From NCBI RefSeq assembly GCF_014138605.1, contig NZ_JACJHX010000002.1:473568-537567 (forward strand): a DNA stretch of 64,000 nt, in the 5' to 3' direction. This DNA is from Peribacillus huizhouensis. Its GTDB lineage: Bacteria; Bacillota; Bacilli; Bacillales; DSM-1321. Positions 55,166 through 63,880 of this stretch are shown piece after piece. A model generated the notes under the pieces. The model saw only the letters and a program-made list of their open reading frames with translations, was not told the DNA's origin and did not search any database. Numbering within the stretch: the stretch's first letter is position 1; each line of letters begins with the position of its first letter. Position numbers and translations under genes: made by a program.

Positions 55166-58100
55166 TTATTCTTGTTTTAGGACGACGTTTTCTTTACCGA
55201 TTAATCCTGCTAATTGCTTGATTAATGCCTCGTTTGGCACGACCCAATCCAATAAGGAAAGTTGAACATAACGGTTTTCACTTTCATAATATAGCATGAC
55301 TTTTGTCATCCCTTTATACTTTGCTAATACCTGTTTAATTTTTCTGAGTGTGTCATTTGTTTGTTTTTGTTTTGGAATTTTAATAAATAAGCGTGAGGTC
55401 GATTCTGCTTTCATTTCTTTCAAGACATCTAATGAGTAAACTTCATCAATAATCATCTGCGTTTTTCCATTGCGTTCCTCGATGCGCCCCTGAACCATAA
55501 TGATAGCTTCATTCATTAAGTTTTCGGAACATGTTTTATACACATTTGGAAATACTACAGCTTCTAACTCATCGGCCTCATCATTAATTCCTATAAATGC
55601 CATCACTTCACCTTTTTTCGTGCGAATCGCCTTCACAGAAGAGATATAAACCCCAATGAGCACTTTATTTTCTTTTTTAACAATGGCTTCGTCAATAGAT
55701 ACAGCGCCAAAGTATTGAAAGAGAACTTTATATCCTATGATTGGATGCTCGGACAAGTACAAGCCAAGAGCCTTTTTCTCAAAAATAAGTTTATCTTCTA
55801 ATCGAATAGGATCCACTTGAACATATTTCGGTTTGAGTGAAAATTCGCTGTTTAAAAATAAGTCAAAGTCGCCATCATTGGGATTTACTAACTCTGAATG
55901 GTCGATGGCTACGTCAAGGCTTGCAAGTAAGGTTGCTCGGTCCACCTCAAACTCGTCAAATGCACCAGCATGGATGAGCATTTCTATAACTTTACGGTTA
56001 ACAACACTTGTGGAAACACGTAAGCAAAAATCAAATATATCATAAAACGGCTTCTCTCTCCTCGCTGCAAAAATTTCCTTTAAAATCGCACCACCGACGC
56101 TTTTAATTGCAGCAAGACTATAGCGGATTCCTTCCTTCTCTGATGTAAATGAGTAAAAGCTTTTATTTATAGAAGGTGGTAGAATGACTATTTCTTTCTT
56201 CTTCGCTTCCTTAAGATATTGAGCGATTTTCTCATCATTACCGATTGCAGATGTTAGCAAGGCTGCCATAAAGTCTGTCGGATGATGAGCTTTTAAATAT
56301 GCAAGCTGATAAGCAATAAAGCTGTAGGCAACCGCATGGCTTCTTGGAAATCCATAGTTCGCAAACCGGACGATCATATCGTAAATAGTATGTGCAATTT
56401 CTTCTTTATACCCAAGCTTTACTGACCCGCTCACGAAATGGGTTCGCTCTTGGTCAAGAATATCCTTATTCTTTTTAGAAACAGCTCTACGTAATAGGTC
56501 GGCCTCACCCAATGAAAACCCGGCAAGCTTTGACGCAATTTGCATGATTTGCTCTTGGTAGACGATGACACCGTATGTATCTTGCAAAATGGCTTGTAAA
56601 TCTTGATGTGCATATTCAATCGGTGTCAAACCATGTTTCCGTTCTATGAAAAGCGGAATATTATCCATTGGACCTGGGCGATACAAGGCATTTACGGCGA
56701 CTATATCTTCAAATCGAGACGGCTTGAGACGAACAAGCACATTCGTAATTCCTTCTGATTCAAATTGGAAGATTCCAGTCGTTTCTCCTTTACTAAGAAG
56801 TGCATACGTCTTCTCATCCTGAAGCGGAATGGTAGCCATATCAATTTTGCGCCCTGTCCTTTTTTTTATCGATTTCGTAATATTATCAATCAACGTAAGA
56901 TTGCGTAGACCTAGAAAGTCCATTTTTAACAGACCGATTTCTTCAAGCACATCCATTGGAAACTGAGTCAGATGGATTCCATCATGTCCTGCTTGAATGG
57001 CAATAATCTCTGTTAACGGTTGATCACTTATTACGACACCAGCGGCATGGGTAGATGTATGTCGTGGTAGTCCTTCAAGCTTAATCGCCGTATCATACAA
57101 GCTTCGGTAAAGCTCGCTCGAGTCAATAAAGTCGCGAAATCTTTTGGACTCCGTATACGCCTGATTTAACGTAATGCCCAGTTTCGCGGGGACAGATTTT
57201 GATAATGCCTCTTGCTCTTTCGAACTCAATCCGAATACCCTTCCGGTATCACGAAGTGCAGCTTTAGCAGCAAGCGTCCCAAAGGTTATAATCTGTGCAA
57301 CATGAAATTCTCCATATTTCTGAGCTACATAGGCAATCACTTCATCTCGGCGATTATCAGGAAAGTCAATATCAATATCCGGCATCGTTACCCTCTCTGG
57401 ATTTAAGAAACGTTCGAACAATAGCTGGTGCTCTATCGGATCGACATTCGTTATCGATAAAACATAGGCAACCATTGAACCTGCCGAAGATCCTCTTCCC
57501 GGACCTGTCAAAATCCTTTCCTTTTTAGCAAACTTCATAAAATCCCAGACGATGAGAAAGTAATCACTAAACTTCATCGTCTTAATGACATGAAGCTCAT
57601 AATGAAGTCGTTCGATATATTCACTTGGCATATCTGGTCTTTTCTGTTTCAGCCCTTCTAAACAAATTTGCTCCAGCATGTCATCTGCCGTTTGATCGTT
57701 CGGAACTGGGAATTTGGGCAATAATGAACGATTGAATGGGATTTCTACATGACAGCTCTCTGCAATTTTCCGTGTGTTATCAAGTATGTCTGGTACATCA
57801 CGAAAAAGCTCTTTCAATTGCTCTGCATTTTTTAAGTAATATTCCTGTGAAGGCAGCTTCATTCTGTCTTCATCAGTAAGCTTACTGCCGTTTTTTATGG
57901 CAAGCAGTACTTCTTGGGCTAGCGCATCGTTTTTTTCTAAATAAAAGACTGGATTCGTTGCGACAACGTCAATATTGACTTCTCTAGCAAACGTAAGGAT
58001 GTGATTATTTTCTTCGTCTTGCCCCGTTGTCAACAGGCGTTGTAAAGACAGATAAAAAGAGTCGATCCCAAATAACCGTTGATACATGGCAACTGTTTCT

Positions 58101-58525
58101 TTTGCTTCTTCCATTTTCCCTTCTGAGAGCATTAATTCAATCTTGCCTCCACTTCCAGGAGAAATGGCAAACAAGCCAGCTGAATACGCCTTAAGCCATT
58201 TTATCGGCAATCCTAACTGTGACTTTGTTTGAATCGCTGAGCTAATTTTGAGTAGATTGGAGTAACCTCGGTTATTTTTGGCAAGTAGCAGGAGTGGAAA
58301 GGAACCCCCTTGTTCATCTAGTATATCCGCTATCAAGCCGATAATCGGCTTAATTCCTTGTTTCAGACATTCTTTATAAAAATAGGGTGCACCGTACATA
58401 ACATTTCTATCGGTCAATGCTAGGCTTGAAAATCCATTCGCCTTTGCTTTTGATACAAGCTCATTTAATTTAATCGTGCTTGTTAGCAAGCTGTAAGCAC
58501 TTTGTATATGAAGGTGAATACACAT
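55166..58525 (-). CDS. dnaE: DNA polymerase III alpha subunit DnaE
   Basis: An 1119-aa C-family polymerase; in bacilli DnaE works on the lagging strand beside PolC. PHP domain (1-200, HLHIQSAYSLLTST, ALTDRNVMYG), the palm with GPGRGSSAGSMVAYVL (about 340) and PDIDIDFPDNRRDEVI (catalytic Asp, about 380-395), thumb/fingers, tandem helix-hairpin-helix (about 800) and an OB-fold (about 955-1030, VLIGVYISSVKAIRTKKGEV). No inserted exonuclease, so it is DnaE and not PolC. Start ATG with GGTGGGAGAGAAAT. Confidence 0.98.
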   Translation of the reverse strand: MCIHLHIQSAYSLLTSTIKLNELVSKAKANGFSSLALTDRNVMYGAPYFYKECLKQGIKPIIGLIADILDEQGGSFPLLLLAKNNRGYSNLLKISSAIQTKSQLGLPIKWLKAYSAGLFAISPGSGGKIELMLSEGKMEEAKETVAMYQRLFGIDSFYLSLQRLLTTGQDEENNHILTFAREVNIDVVATNPVFYLEKNDALAQEVLLAIKNGSKLTDEDRMKLPSQEYYLKNAEQLKELFRDVPDILDNTRKIAESCHVEIPFNRSLLPKFPVPNDQTADDMLEQICLEGLKQKRPDMPSEYIERLHYELHVIKTMKFSDYFLIVWDFMKFAKKERILTGPGRGSSAGSMVAYVLSITNVDPIEHQLLFERFLNPERVTMPDIDIDFPDNRRDEVIAYVAQKYGEFHVAQIITFGTLAAKAALRDTGRVFGLSSKEQEALSKSVPAKLGITLNQAYTESKRFRDFIDSSELYRSLYDTAIKLEGLPRHTSTHAAGVVISDQPLTEIIAIQAGHDGIHLTQFPMDVLEEIGLLKMDFLGLRNLTLIDNITKSIKKRTGRKIDMATIPLQDEKTYALLSKGETTGIFQFESEGITNVLVRLKPSRFEDIVAVNALYRPGPMDNIPLFIERKHGLTPIEYAHQDLQAILQDTYGVIVYQEQIMQIASKLAGFSLGEADLLRRAVSKKNKDILDQERTHFVSGSVKLGYKEEIAHTIYDMIVRFANYGFPRSHAVAYSFIAYQLAYLKAHHPTDFMAALLTSAIGNDEKIAQYLKEAKKKEIVILPPSINKSFYSFTSEKEGIRYSLAAIKSVGGAILKEIFAARREKPFYDIFDFCLRVSTSVVNRKVIEMLIHAGAFDEFEVDRATLLASLDVAIDHSELVNPNDGDFDLFLNSEFSLKPKYVQVDPIRLEDKLIFEKKALGLYLSEHPIIGYKVLFQYFGAVSIDEAIVKKENKVLIGVYISSVKAIRTKKGEVMAFIGINDEADELEAVVFPNVYKTCSENLMNEAIIMVQGRIEERNGKTQMIIDEVYSLDVLKEMKAESTSRLFIKIPKQKQTNDTLRKIKQVLAKYKGMTKVMLYYESENRYVQLSLLDWVVPNEALIKQLAGLIGKENVVLKQE

Positions 58526-58559
58526 ATTTCTCTCCCACCTTTATTAAGCATCTTTTCTA

Positions 58560-58714
58560 TATCCCGCATTAACGGGCAGTAACCTCCCACCTACAAAGCT
58601 TAGAGGAATCGAAGAAGCGTAGGTGGGAGATAACTGTCCGTAAACGCCCTATTGGTTCAACTAACAATCAGTCGGGGATAAAGCCCCCCACTGAATGAAG
58701 TTTCACTTTATAGT
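58560..58714. repeat. R1 dispersed repeat, about 155 bp
   Basis: Starts ATCCCGCATTAACGGGCAGT and ends ATGAAGTTTCACTTTATA. It contains CCCACCT..AGGTGGG and CCCCACTG..CAGTCGGGG arms. Closely related to the 2.9-kb copy. The remaining 250 bp to ytrH hold only promoter-like sequence. Confidence 0.75.
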
Positions 58715-58910
58715 ATAGTGCTAAACTTCAAAAAAGGAAAATACGTTCCCATTTTGTACGCTAAAGGCTAATAATTTTGCGCAAATGAATAACCAATGAT
58801 TTGACGCAGTTTTATCAAATTTACCACAATATATGAGTGTTTCGATTTTTATCGAGCTATGTTCCACACATTAGATTTCTTAACAATGCGCTTAAAAGAA
58901 TTATCTTTAT

Positions 58911-58939
58911 CATATCAAGTTTACTTGGTCCATATAAAT
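58911..58939 (+). promoter_or_regulatory. Possible sigma-E promoter of ytrH-ytrI
   Basis: CATATCA (58911-58917), 13-bp spacer, CATATAAAT (58931-58939). The -10 resembles the mother-cell sigma-E consensus CATACANT; ytrH-ytrI is a sigma-E operon in B. subtilis. The -35 is weak. Confidence 0.4.
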
Positions 58940-58974
58940 AAGAATGAAGAATTAAATGAATAAGGGTGATGGAT

Positions 58975-59310
58975 ATGAAGGAAGCTTTTTTCCCTGCTTT
59001 TATTAACAGTTATTTTATTTCACTTGGCGTATTATTTGGGGGAGCATTGATTGGCGGGCTGGCGGCATTTTTCACTGGACAAGCACCTTTAACAACGATA
59101 AAAAACCTTGCGGACTCATTAAGAATATGGGCGATTATCGCAGCGATCGGCGGAACTTTCGATACCGTGTATTCGTTTGAACGTGGCATTTTGGATGGAG
59201 CGACCAAAGATATTTTCAAGCAATTTCTCTTGATTTTATCTGCTATGGGCGGTGCCAAAACTGGATCTTTATTAGTTATGTGGTTTACACAAGGTGAGAT
59301 TTCATCATGA
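58975..59310 (+). CDS. ytrH: Sporulation membrane protein YtrH
   Basis: A 111-aa membrane protein with three hydrophobic helices: FINSYFISLGVLFGGALIGGLAAFF (about 8-32), IWAIIAAIGGTFDTV (about 47-62) and FLLILSAMGGAKTGSLLVMWF (about 83-103). Matches the YtrH family in length and layout. ATG 58975 follows AAGGGTGATGG; upstream ATG 58969 is less well spaced. It overlaps ytrI by 4 bp (ATGA). In B. subtilis it is a mother-cell protein needed for normal spore lysozyme resistance. Confidence 0.9.
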   Translation: MKEAFFPAFINSYFISLGVLFGGALIGGLAAFFTGQAPLTTIKNLADSLRIWAIIAAIGGTFDTVYSFERGILDGATKDIFKQFLLILSAMGGAKTGSLLVMWFTQGEISS

Positions 59311-59807
59311 GGATTCCCCCGCTTTATCGAAAGTCCACTTGGCAGCGCTTCTTTGTCGGTGTAGTAATTGGAGGGCTGCTCAGCTGGTTTGTTTTTCTAT
59401 ATATGCACGGTGTTCTTCAAGAAAAACAAATTAATAAAATTCATAAGCAAAATAAGATAATCCATGATATGTCGGATAAAATAGAAATATGGGAAAAAGA
59501 TTATCATCAATTGAATCAACAAGCAAAGAAAAAGCTTCTGATTGAAGAGGTAAAGGTAGTGGTTTTAAACGGGAAACAATATGATCTTGATTTATTAAGT
59601 ATAGCAGAAGTGGAAGATGTCATTGAAGACGATTTAACCTCTCTAATCGCCAAAGAAGTTGAAACGGTTTATAACAGTAAAACCCTATTGAAAAAATCGA
59701 TTGAAAACAAAATCATTGAAATAAACAAGAAAAGCTACCGTCTTGAAGTCGTTGAAATTTTCTTATACACGACGATGAATATTGAAGTGAAGTTGCATCG
59801 TAAATAA
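59307..59807 (+). CDS. ytrI: Sporulation membrane protein YtrI
   Basis: A 166-aa bitopic protein: basic N-terminus (RIPPLYRKSTWQR), one membrane helix (FFVGVVIGGLLSWFVFLYM, about 15-33), a coiled coil (about 36-75, KQINKIHKQNKIIHDMSDK) and an alpha/beta C-terminal domain (about 85-166). This is the YtrI layout. It is translationally coupled to ytrH by an ATGA overlap. Role in spore envelope assembly is inferred from the B. subtilis operon. Confidence 0.9.
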   Translation: MRIPPLYRKSTWQRFFVGVVIGGLLSWFVFLYMHGVLQEKQINKIHKQNKIIHDMSDKIEIWEKDYHQLNQQAKKKLLIEEVKVVVLNGKQYDLDLLSIAEVEDVIEDDLTSLIAKEVETVYNSKTLLKKSIENKIIEINKKSYRLEVVEIFLYTTMNIEVKLHRK

Positions 59808-59808
59808 T

Positions 59809-59843
59809 GAAAAGGGTCTGATGCTCCTAATCGACCCTTTCCC
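59809..59843. terminator. GGGTC-family terminator between convergent ytrI and nrnA
   Basis: AAAGGGTC (59811-59818) with GACCCTTT (59833-59840), immediately after the ytrI stop. Confidence 0.75.
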
Positions 59844-59858
59844 CCATCATTGACATCC

Positions 59859-60800
59859 TTATTGACTCTTTTGGACCACGTCTTCTAAATCGCGAATAAC
59901 ATGCTCTACTTCACTCCAAGAATAAATCGATGCTCCGGCAGCCATTGGATGTCCGCCTCCATTGTATCGCTTCGCAACTCCATTTATTACAGGACCTTTA
60001 GAGCGCAACCGAACGCGAATTTCTTTTTCTTCCTCAATGAAAAATACCCATGCTTTCAGCCCTTTAACCGAACCAAGCGCACTCACAAGCAATGAAGCTT
60101 CAGCTGGCGTTGTGTCAAATTGAGTAAGAATTTCCTTCGTAATGACCATTTTGCCGACACCGCTAGTGAGCACTTCAAAATGCTGTAGCACATACCCGTT
60201 CAAGCGAACAATCTTTTCTTCTACATCGTACATTGCTGTAAACAGCTCTGGTCTACTGAACGCATAATGAATAAGCTCACCTGCGTAGAGGAATGTTTTT
60301 TCAGACGTGCTCGGATATAAAAAGCGCCCTGTATCTCCTACCATTCCAGCAAATAGTAATCGAGCAGTATCATCATTCATTTTCAATCCCTTGTCTTTTC
60401 CATGCAGATAAAACTCATAAATCATTTCACTTGTCGAACTTGCACTCGTATCTACCCAGCGTATATCTCCATAACTGTCATCATTCGGATGATGATCGAT
60501 TTTTATTAATTTGTCACCTTGACGATAACGATCATCGCAAATTCGTTCGACATTTGCTGTATCGCATACAATCACAAGTGCACCTAGATAAACATCATCA
60601 GATATCGTATCTAATCTTCTTAAATAATTCAGCGATTCTTCTTCCTTGCCCACCGTGTAAATATTTTTCTCTGGAAAAGAGGTTTTTAAAATTTCCGCCA
60701 GCCCTCCTTGTGATCCGTATGCATCCGGGTCAGGTCGAACGTGACGGTGGATAATAATAGTCTGGTATGATCTTATTACTTCTAAAATTTCAGCAATCAT
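59859..60800 (-). CDS. nrnA: DHH-family oligoribonuclease / pAp phosphatase NrnA
   Basis: A 313-aa phosphoesterase that degrades nano-RNAs and 3'-phosphoadenosine 5'-phosphate. DHH domain: IIIHRHVRPDPDAYGSQGGL (about 18-37, motif I/II), VIVCDTANVERI (about 79), KLIKIDHHPNDD (DHH motif, about 102-113), AGMVGDTGRFLYPST (about 157). DHHA1 domain: VRLRSKGPVINGVAKRYNGGGHPMAAGA (about 270-297, split). Start 60800 follows GAAGGAGAATCCA and gives the family length (B. subtilis ytqI, 313 aa). Confidence 0.96.
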   Translation of the reverse strand: MIAEILEVIRSYQTIIIHRHVRPDPDAYGSQGGLAEILKTSFPEKNIYTVGKEEESLNYLRRLDTISDDVYLGALVIVCDTANVERICDDRYRQGDKLIKIDHHPNDDSYGDIRWVDTSASSTSEMIYEFYLHGKDKGLKMNDDTARLLFAGMVGDTGRFLYPSTSEKTFLYAGELIHYAFSRPELFTAMYDVEEKIVRLNGYVLQHFEVLTSGVGKMVITKEILTQFDTTPAEASLLVSALGSVKGLKAWVFFIEEEKEIRVRLRSKGPVINGVAKRYNGGGHPMAAGASIYSWSEVEHVIRDLEDVVQKSQ

Positions 60801-60834
60801 TGGATTCTCCTTCATTACTTGTAATGTATGGTTT

Positions 60835-61042
60835 TATCCCTCATTAACGGGCAGTAAAGCCCCCACCTCAGGGCTTGTCTTCAAAGGTTTTTAGTTTAGT
60901 TTAAGCCCACAGTATGTGGATCACTCAGACGAAGACATGAGGACGCGTCGTACTTAGTCTGAGTTTGTTGAAGCGGATACTAAATTGGGACTAACAATCA
61001 GGAGAAGATGAAGCGCCCACTGATTGAAGTTTCACTTTATTT
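60835..61042. repeat. R1 dispersed repeat, long form
   Basis: TTTATCCCTCATTAACGGGC AGT, then CTTCAAAGGTTTTTAGTTTAG, CCCACAGTATGTGG, CAGACGAAGACATGAGGACG, CGTACTTAGTCTGAG, and CACTGATTGAAGTTTCACTT TAT at the right; flanked by TTTAT. Confidence 0.7.
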
Positions 61043-61135
61043 ACGCTATTCCTACTAACTTTATGATTCGATCCGCTGAGCCAAAATCCCTTCATACAGT
61101 ATGAAGTATAAAGGATATAGGTGGAAATCTAGAGC

Positions 61136-61149
61136 TGAAAGCGTTACAA
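61136..61149 (+). promoter_or_regulatory. cre-like site between nrnA and ytpI
   Basis: TGAAAGCGTTACAA fits TGWAARCGYTWNCW at 13 of 14 positions. It lies 216 bp before ytpI and at the edge of an R1 copy; relevance uncertain. Confidence 0.35.
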
Positions 61150-61345
61150 TAAAGTGAAACTTCACCAGTAGACGACATCTCACTAGATGGTTAGCCCTGT
61201 TCTACAGTCGTTAATTATGAGCAAAAAGCGACACGACGAACCTGTTCAATCATAGACTTAAGTACAACTTTTAGGCCCGCGTCAACGTATGTTTGACTTA
61301 CCACTGAGGATTTACGGCCTATTAAATCTAGGATTAGAAGTATGT
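61148..61345. repeat. R1 repeat, diverged copy
   Basis: AATAAAGTGAAACTTCACCA GTAG, GATGGTTAGCCCTGTTCTAC AGTCG, TTTGACTTACC and CTGAGGATTTACGGCCTATT. Both end blocks are changed; a second partial copy follows ytpI (61664-61762). Confidence 0.5.
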
Positions 61346-61364
61346 AAACGGAGGATTAAAACGT

Positions 61365-61673
61365 ATGTTACCACTTGTAGCGGTTATTTGTGTTTCACTT
61401 GCATTTTATCTGTTTTATAAAATAAAATCTGCTCGAACTCGTTTGCCAATGGAAAAGAAATGGCTGAAGGGCAAATCGTCTATTGCATTAGGTGTATTTG
61501 TTGCTACTTACGGGATTAACCAACTCATACTGTTCCAAACGACAACGACCTTCATAATTGGAGCAATCTTTATCGTAATTGGCGGATTAAGCATTTGGGG
61601 TGGTTTTAAAGTATATAAACATTTTTTACCGCTTGCAATTGAAGAAGCGAAGCATAAAATGACCTCCCACTGA
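61365..61673 (+). CDS. ytpI: YtpI-family membrane protein
   Basis: A 102-aa protein with three hydrophobic helices: LVAVICVSLAFYLFYKI (about 3-19), IALGVFVATYGINQLILF (about 41-58) and FIIGAIFIVIGGLSIWGGFKVY (about 63-84), with a charged C-terminus. Length, position (between nrnA and ytoI) and KKWLKGKSSIALGVFVATYG match YtpI. Ribosome site ACGGAGGATTAAAACGT. Function unknown. Confidence 0.88.
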   Translation: MLPLVAVICVSLAFYLFYKIKSARTRLPMEKKWLKGKSSIALGVFVATYGINQLILFQTTTTFIIGAIFIVIGGLSIWGGFKVYKHFLPLAIEEAKHKMTSH

Positions 61674-61762
61674 TTGAAAGTCCCGTTCTAGAATCGCAAA
61701 TATCTCTGCTCTACTACGATAAAACGACTCTACGAACCCGATTATCAAATCGGGATAAGAAT
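61664..61762. repeat. R1 repeat fragment after ytpI
   Basis: CCCACTGATTGAAAGTCCCG TTCTAGAATCG, then ACTCTACGAACCCGATTATC AAATCGGGATAAG. The first bases overlap the ytpI stop codon. Confidence 0.5.
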
Positions 61763-61785
61763 TGTACAATCAAATGAAAGTAGAA

Positions 61786-61904
61786 GAAGGATGTCCCAAT
61801 CGAAAGGATCAGACCTGAAACCTATACAACTCATTTTATGTGTAAGTACCACTATGAAATGTATAGAGTAAGTGGTCGACCTTTTTTGGGATATCCTCTT
61901 TTAA
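61786..61904. terminator. Long GATCAGACC-family stem-loop between convergent ytpI and ytoI
   Basis: AGGATGTCCCAATCGAAAGG ATCAGACC (about 61789-61816) pairs with GGTCGACCTTTTTTGGGATATCCT (about 61874-61898), then CTTTT. Inner part has CCTATACA..TGTATAGAG arms. Outer arms match those of the ytvI-fxsA element. Confidence 0.75.
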
Positions 61905-61970
61905 TAGAGATAAAAATAGATAACTTATTTGTAAAGGGTTAGCGATTTAAACAGCCTCTTTTCTAATGCG

Positions 61971-63284
61971 TTATGATTTTTCAAGTAATTGACACGTCAA
62001 AATCGCTTTCCCGACCAATTTCCCTTCATTGAATACTTCTACATCCACTTTACCGAACTTGCGGCCTACCTCAAGAACACGCGGATGAATCTCTAGCACG
62101 CTATCCATTTGAACCGGTTTGATAAAGTAGATTGTCATATTTTCAACTACCAAATCACCCCGTTTATAACTTCTGAGTGCTCGGTTCGCGGAATCTGTTA
62201 CAAGTGTCGTAAAAACACCTGCTGAAATTGTTCCTAAATAATTCGTCATTTGCGGCGTCATTTCATACTGATAAATTTCTTCACCTTTATTCCCATTCAT
62301 CACAAGCTGACTAGTAATCGTATCGTCAATCGTTTCGCCTACCTGAGGCTGCCTCTGGCTCATTTGCAGTGCTTTTAATACGTCTTGACGAGTGACAATC
62401 CCTTGAAGCACATGATGATCATTTACTACAGGCAGTTGCTCAATGCCTTCCCAAACCATCATATGCGCGGATGAAGCAACACTTGTTTTCATGCCGACCG
62501 TCATTGGATTCTTTGTCATGACTTTATCAATGAACACTTCTTCTTCCTGGGCTAGAACATCCTTAGAAGTGACCATACCTTGTACTTTCATATTGTTGTC
62601 TACGACGGGAAATCTACTATGCTTTGTATCACGATTAAGTTTGAGCCAATCGCTAATTTTGTCGCCCACGTTTAAGAAAGTCGTTTCATGGACCGGCATT
62701 AAGATATCTTCAACAAGTAGAATTTCTTTTTTTATTAATTGGTCATAAATAGCCCGGTTAATCATCGTTGCTACTGTAAACGTATCATAGCTTGTGGAAA
62801 TAATCGGCAGCTGTAACTGGTCAGCAAGTTTCTTTGTATCATCTTCGGCATCAAATCCGCCGGTGATCAATACAGCCGCTCCCGCCGTTAACGCCTGGTC
62901 ATGTGCTTGAGATCGATTCCCGACAATTAGTAAATCACCAGGTCCTGTATATCGCATCATTGCCTCAAGCTTCATCGCACCGATCACGAATTTGTTCAAC
63001 GTTTTATGAAGACCTTCGCGCCCGCCTAGAACTTGTCCGTCCACAATATTAACAACTTCCGCAAAAGTCAGCTTCTCAATATTCTCTTTCTTCTTTCGTT
63101 CAATTCGAATTGTGCCGACCCGTTCGATTGAACTGACATATCCTTGGTTCTCTGCTTCCTTAATGGCTCGGTATGCTGTCCCTTCACTTACACTTAAAGC
63201 CTTTGCAATTTGACGTACGGATATTTTTTTACCGACTGGTAGTCCATCTATATGTTTTAAAATTTGCTCATGCTTCGTTGCCAA
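61971..63284 (-). CDS. ytoI: YtoI: HTH, DRTGG, CBS pair and hotdog-domain protein
   Basis: A 437-aa multidomain protein. Order: helix-turn-helix (about 1-60, ISVRQIAKALSVSEGTAYRAI), DRTGG domain (about 75-180, DLLIVGNRSQAHDQALTAGA), two CBS modules (about 190-305, LMPVHETTFLNVGDKISDWL and VMTKNPMTVGMKTSVASSAH), and a thioesterase-like hotdog domain (about 325-437, GTISAGVFTTLVTDSANRAL). CBS/DRTGG parts suggest adenine-nucleotide sensing; the output is unknown. Start TTG 63284 is preferred after AAAGGGTGAAGAGC and gives the MATKHEQIL family start. Confidence 0.93.
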   Translation of the reverse strand: MATKHEQILKHIDGLPVGKKISVRQIAKALSVSEGTAYRAIKEAENQGYVSSIERVGTIRIERKKKENIEKLTFAEVVNIVDGQVLGGREGLHKTLNKFVIGAMKLEAMMRYTGPGDLLIVGNRSQAHDQALTAGAAVLITGGFDAEDDTKKLADQLQLPIISTSYDTFTVATMINRAIYDQLIKKEILLVEDILMPVHETTFLNVGDKISDWLKLNRDTKHSRFPVVDNNMKVQGMVTSKDVLAQEEEVFIDKVMTKNPMTVGMKTSVASSAHMMVWEGIEQLPVVNDHHVLQGIVTRQDVLKALQMSQRQPQVGETIDDTITSQLVMNGNKGEEIYQYEMTPQMTNYLGTISAGVFTTLVTDSANRALRSYKRGDLVVENMTIYFIKPVQMDSVLEIHPRVLEVGRKFGKVDVEVFNEGKLVGKAILTCQLLEKS

Positions 63285-63352
63285 GCTCTTCACCCTTTTC
63301 CCAATCTTCCTGCTTTCATTATAGAGTGAATGTACGAGCTATTCAAACGCAA

Positions 63353-63586
63353 CTATTGATAATAATGAATTCTTTTCTTTTTATTCATAGATGCTTTGTG
63401 CTTTTTTACCTTTTTCGGAGAATATAAAATAGCTGTTAAATTCCCAGCGATTGCAAACAAAGCAAACAATAACCAAGCAGCAGAAAATAGCGACGTAAGT
63501 CCGCCAGCCGTCAAAGATAGTCTTGGTATTGCATAATAAAGCATAACACCGCATAGTAGCAAACAAAGTAAATATCTTTGTTTTAT
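63353..63586 (-). CDS. Small two-helix membrane protein, possible AUA start
   Basis: A 77-codon frame reading KQRYLLCLLLCGVMLYYAIP (helix about 4-18), LTAGGLTSLFSAAWLLFALFA (about 22-44) and ILYSPKKVKKHKASMNKKKR. It has a strong GGGGAGGGG ribosome site, but the codon at the right distance is ATA (63584-63586); no ATG, GTG or TTG is in frame nearby, and the next ATG lies inside the first helix. The longer TTG reading (63685) runs through unrelated repeat-like sequence. Either an AUA start or a mutated gene. It is divergent in function from known families as far as I can tell. Confidence 0.55.
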   Translation of the reverse strand: MKQRYLLCLLLCGVMLYYAIPRLSLTAGGLTSLFSAAWLLFALFAIAGNLTAILYSPKKVKKHKASMNKKKRIHYYQ

Positions 63587-63698
63587 GACAATCCCCTCCC
63601 CATAGTACCTTGCACTATATTGTATGCAAAACAAGGAGGAAAAAGAAGCAAGGGGAAAAGGCCTGACCTCACACTCTAAGAGCAAATCATTGAACAGG

Positions 63699-63778
63699 TC
63701 TATAAAGTGAAACTTACCTTTGTGATCTTCAAAGATTTAGTAGAACCAATGGACCTTTATGGATAGTAAGAGTGGGAT
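63699..63778. repeat. R1 repeat, short copy
   Basis: TATAAAGTGAAACTTACCTT TGTG with CTTCAAAGATTTAGTAGAACCAATGGACC and GATAAATGGA: the left half of the long form only. Confidence 0.55.
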
Positions 63779-63880
63779 AAATGGAGGAACGCTTGTCTTA
63801 ATACTTTCATATAATATACAAGGCGTGAGGAAGCACCTTGCGTCCCCTTAGATTGGCTGTAAAAAGTCAGTCTTTTTTTA

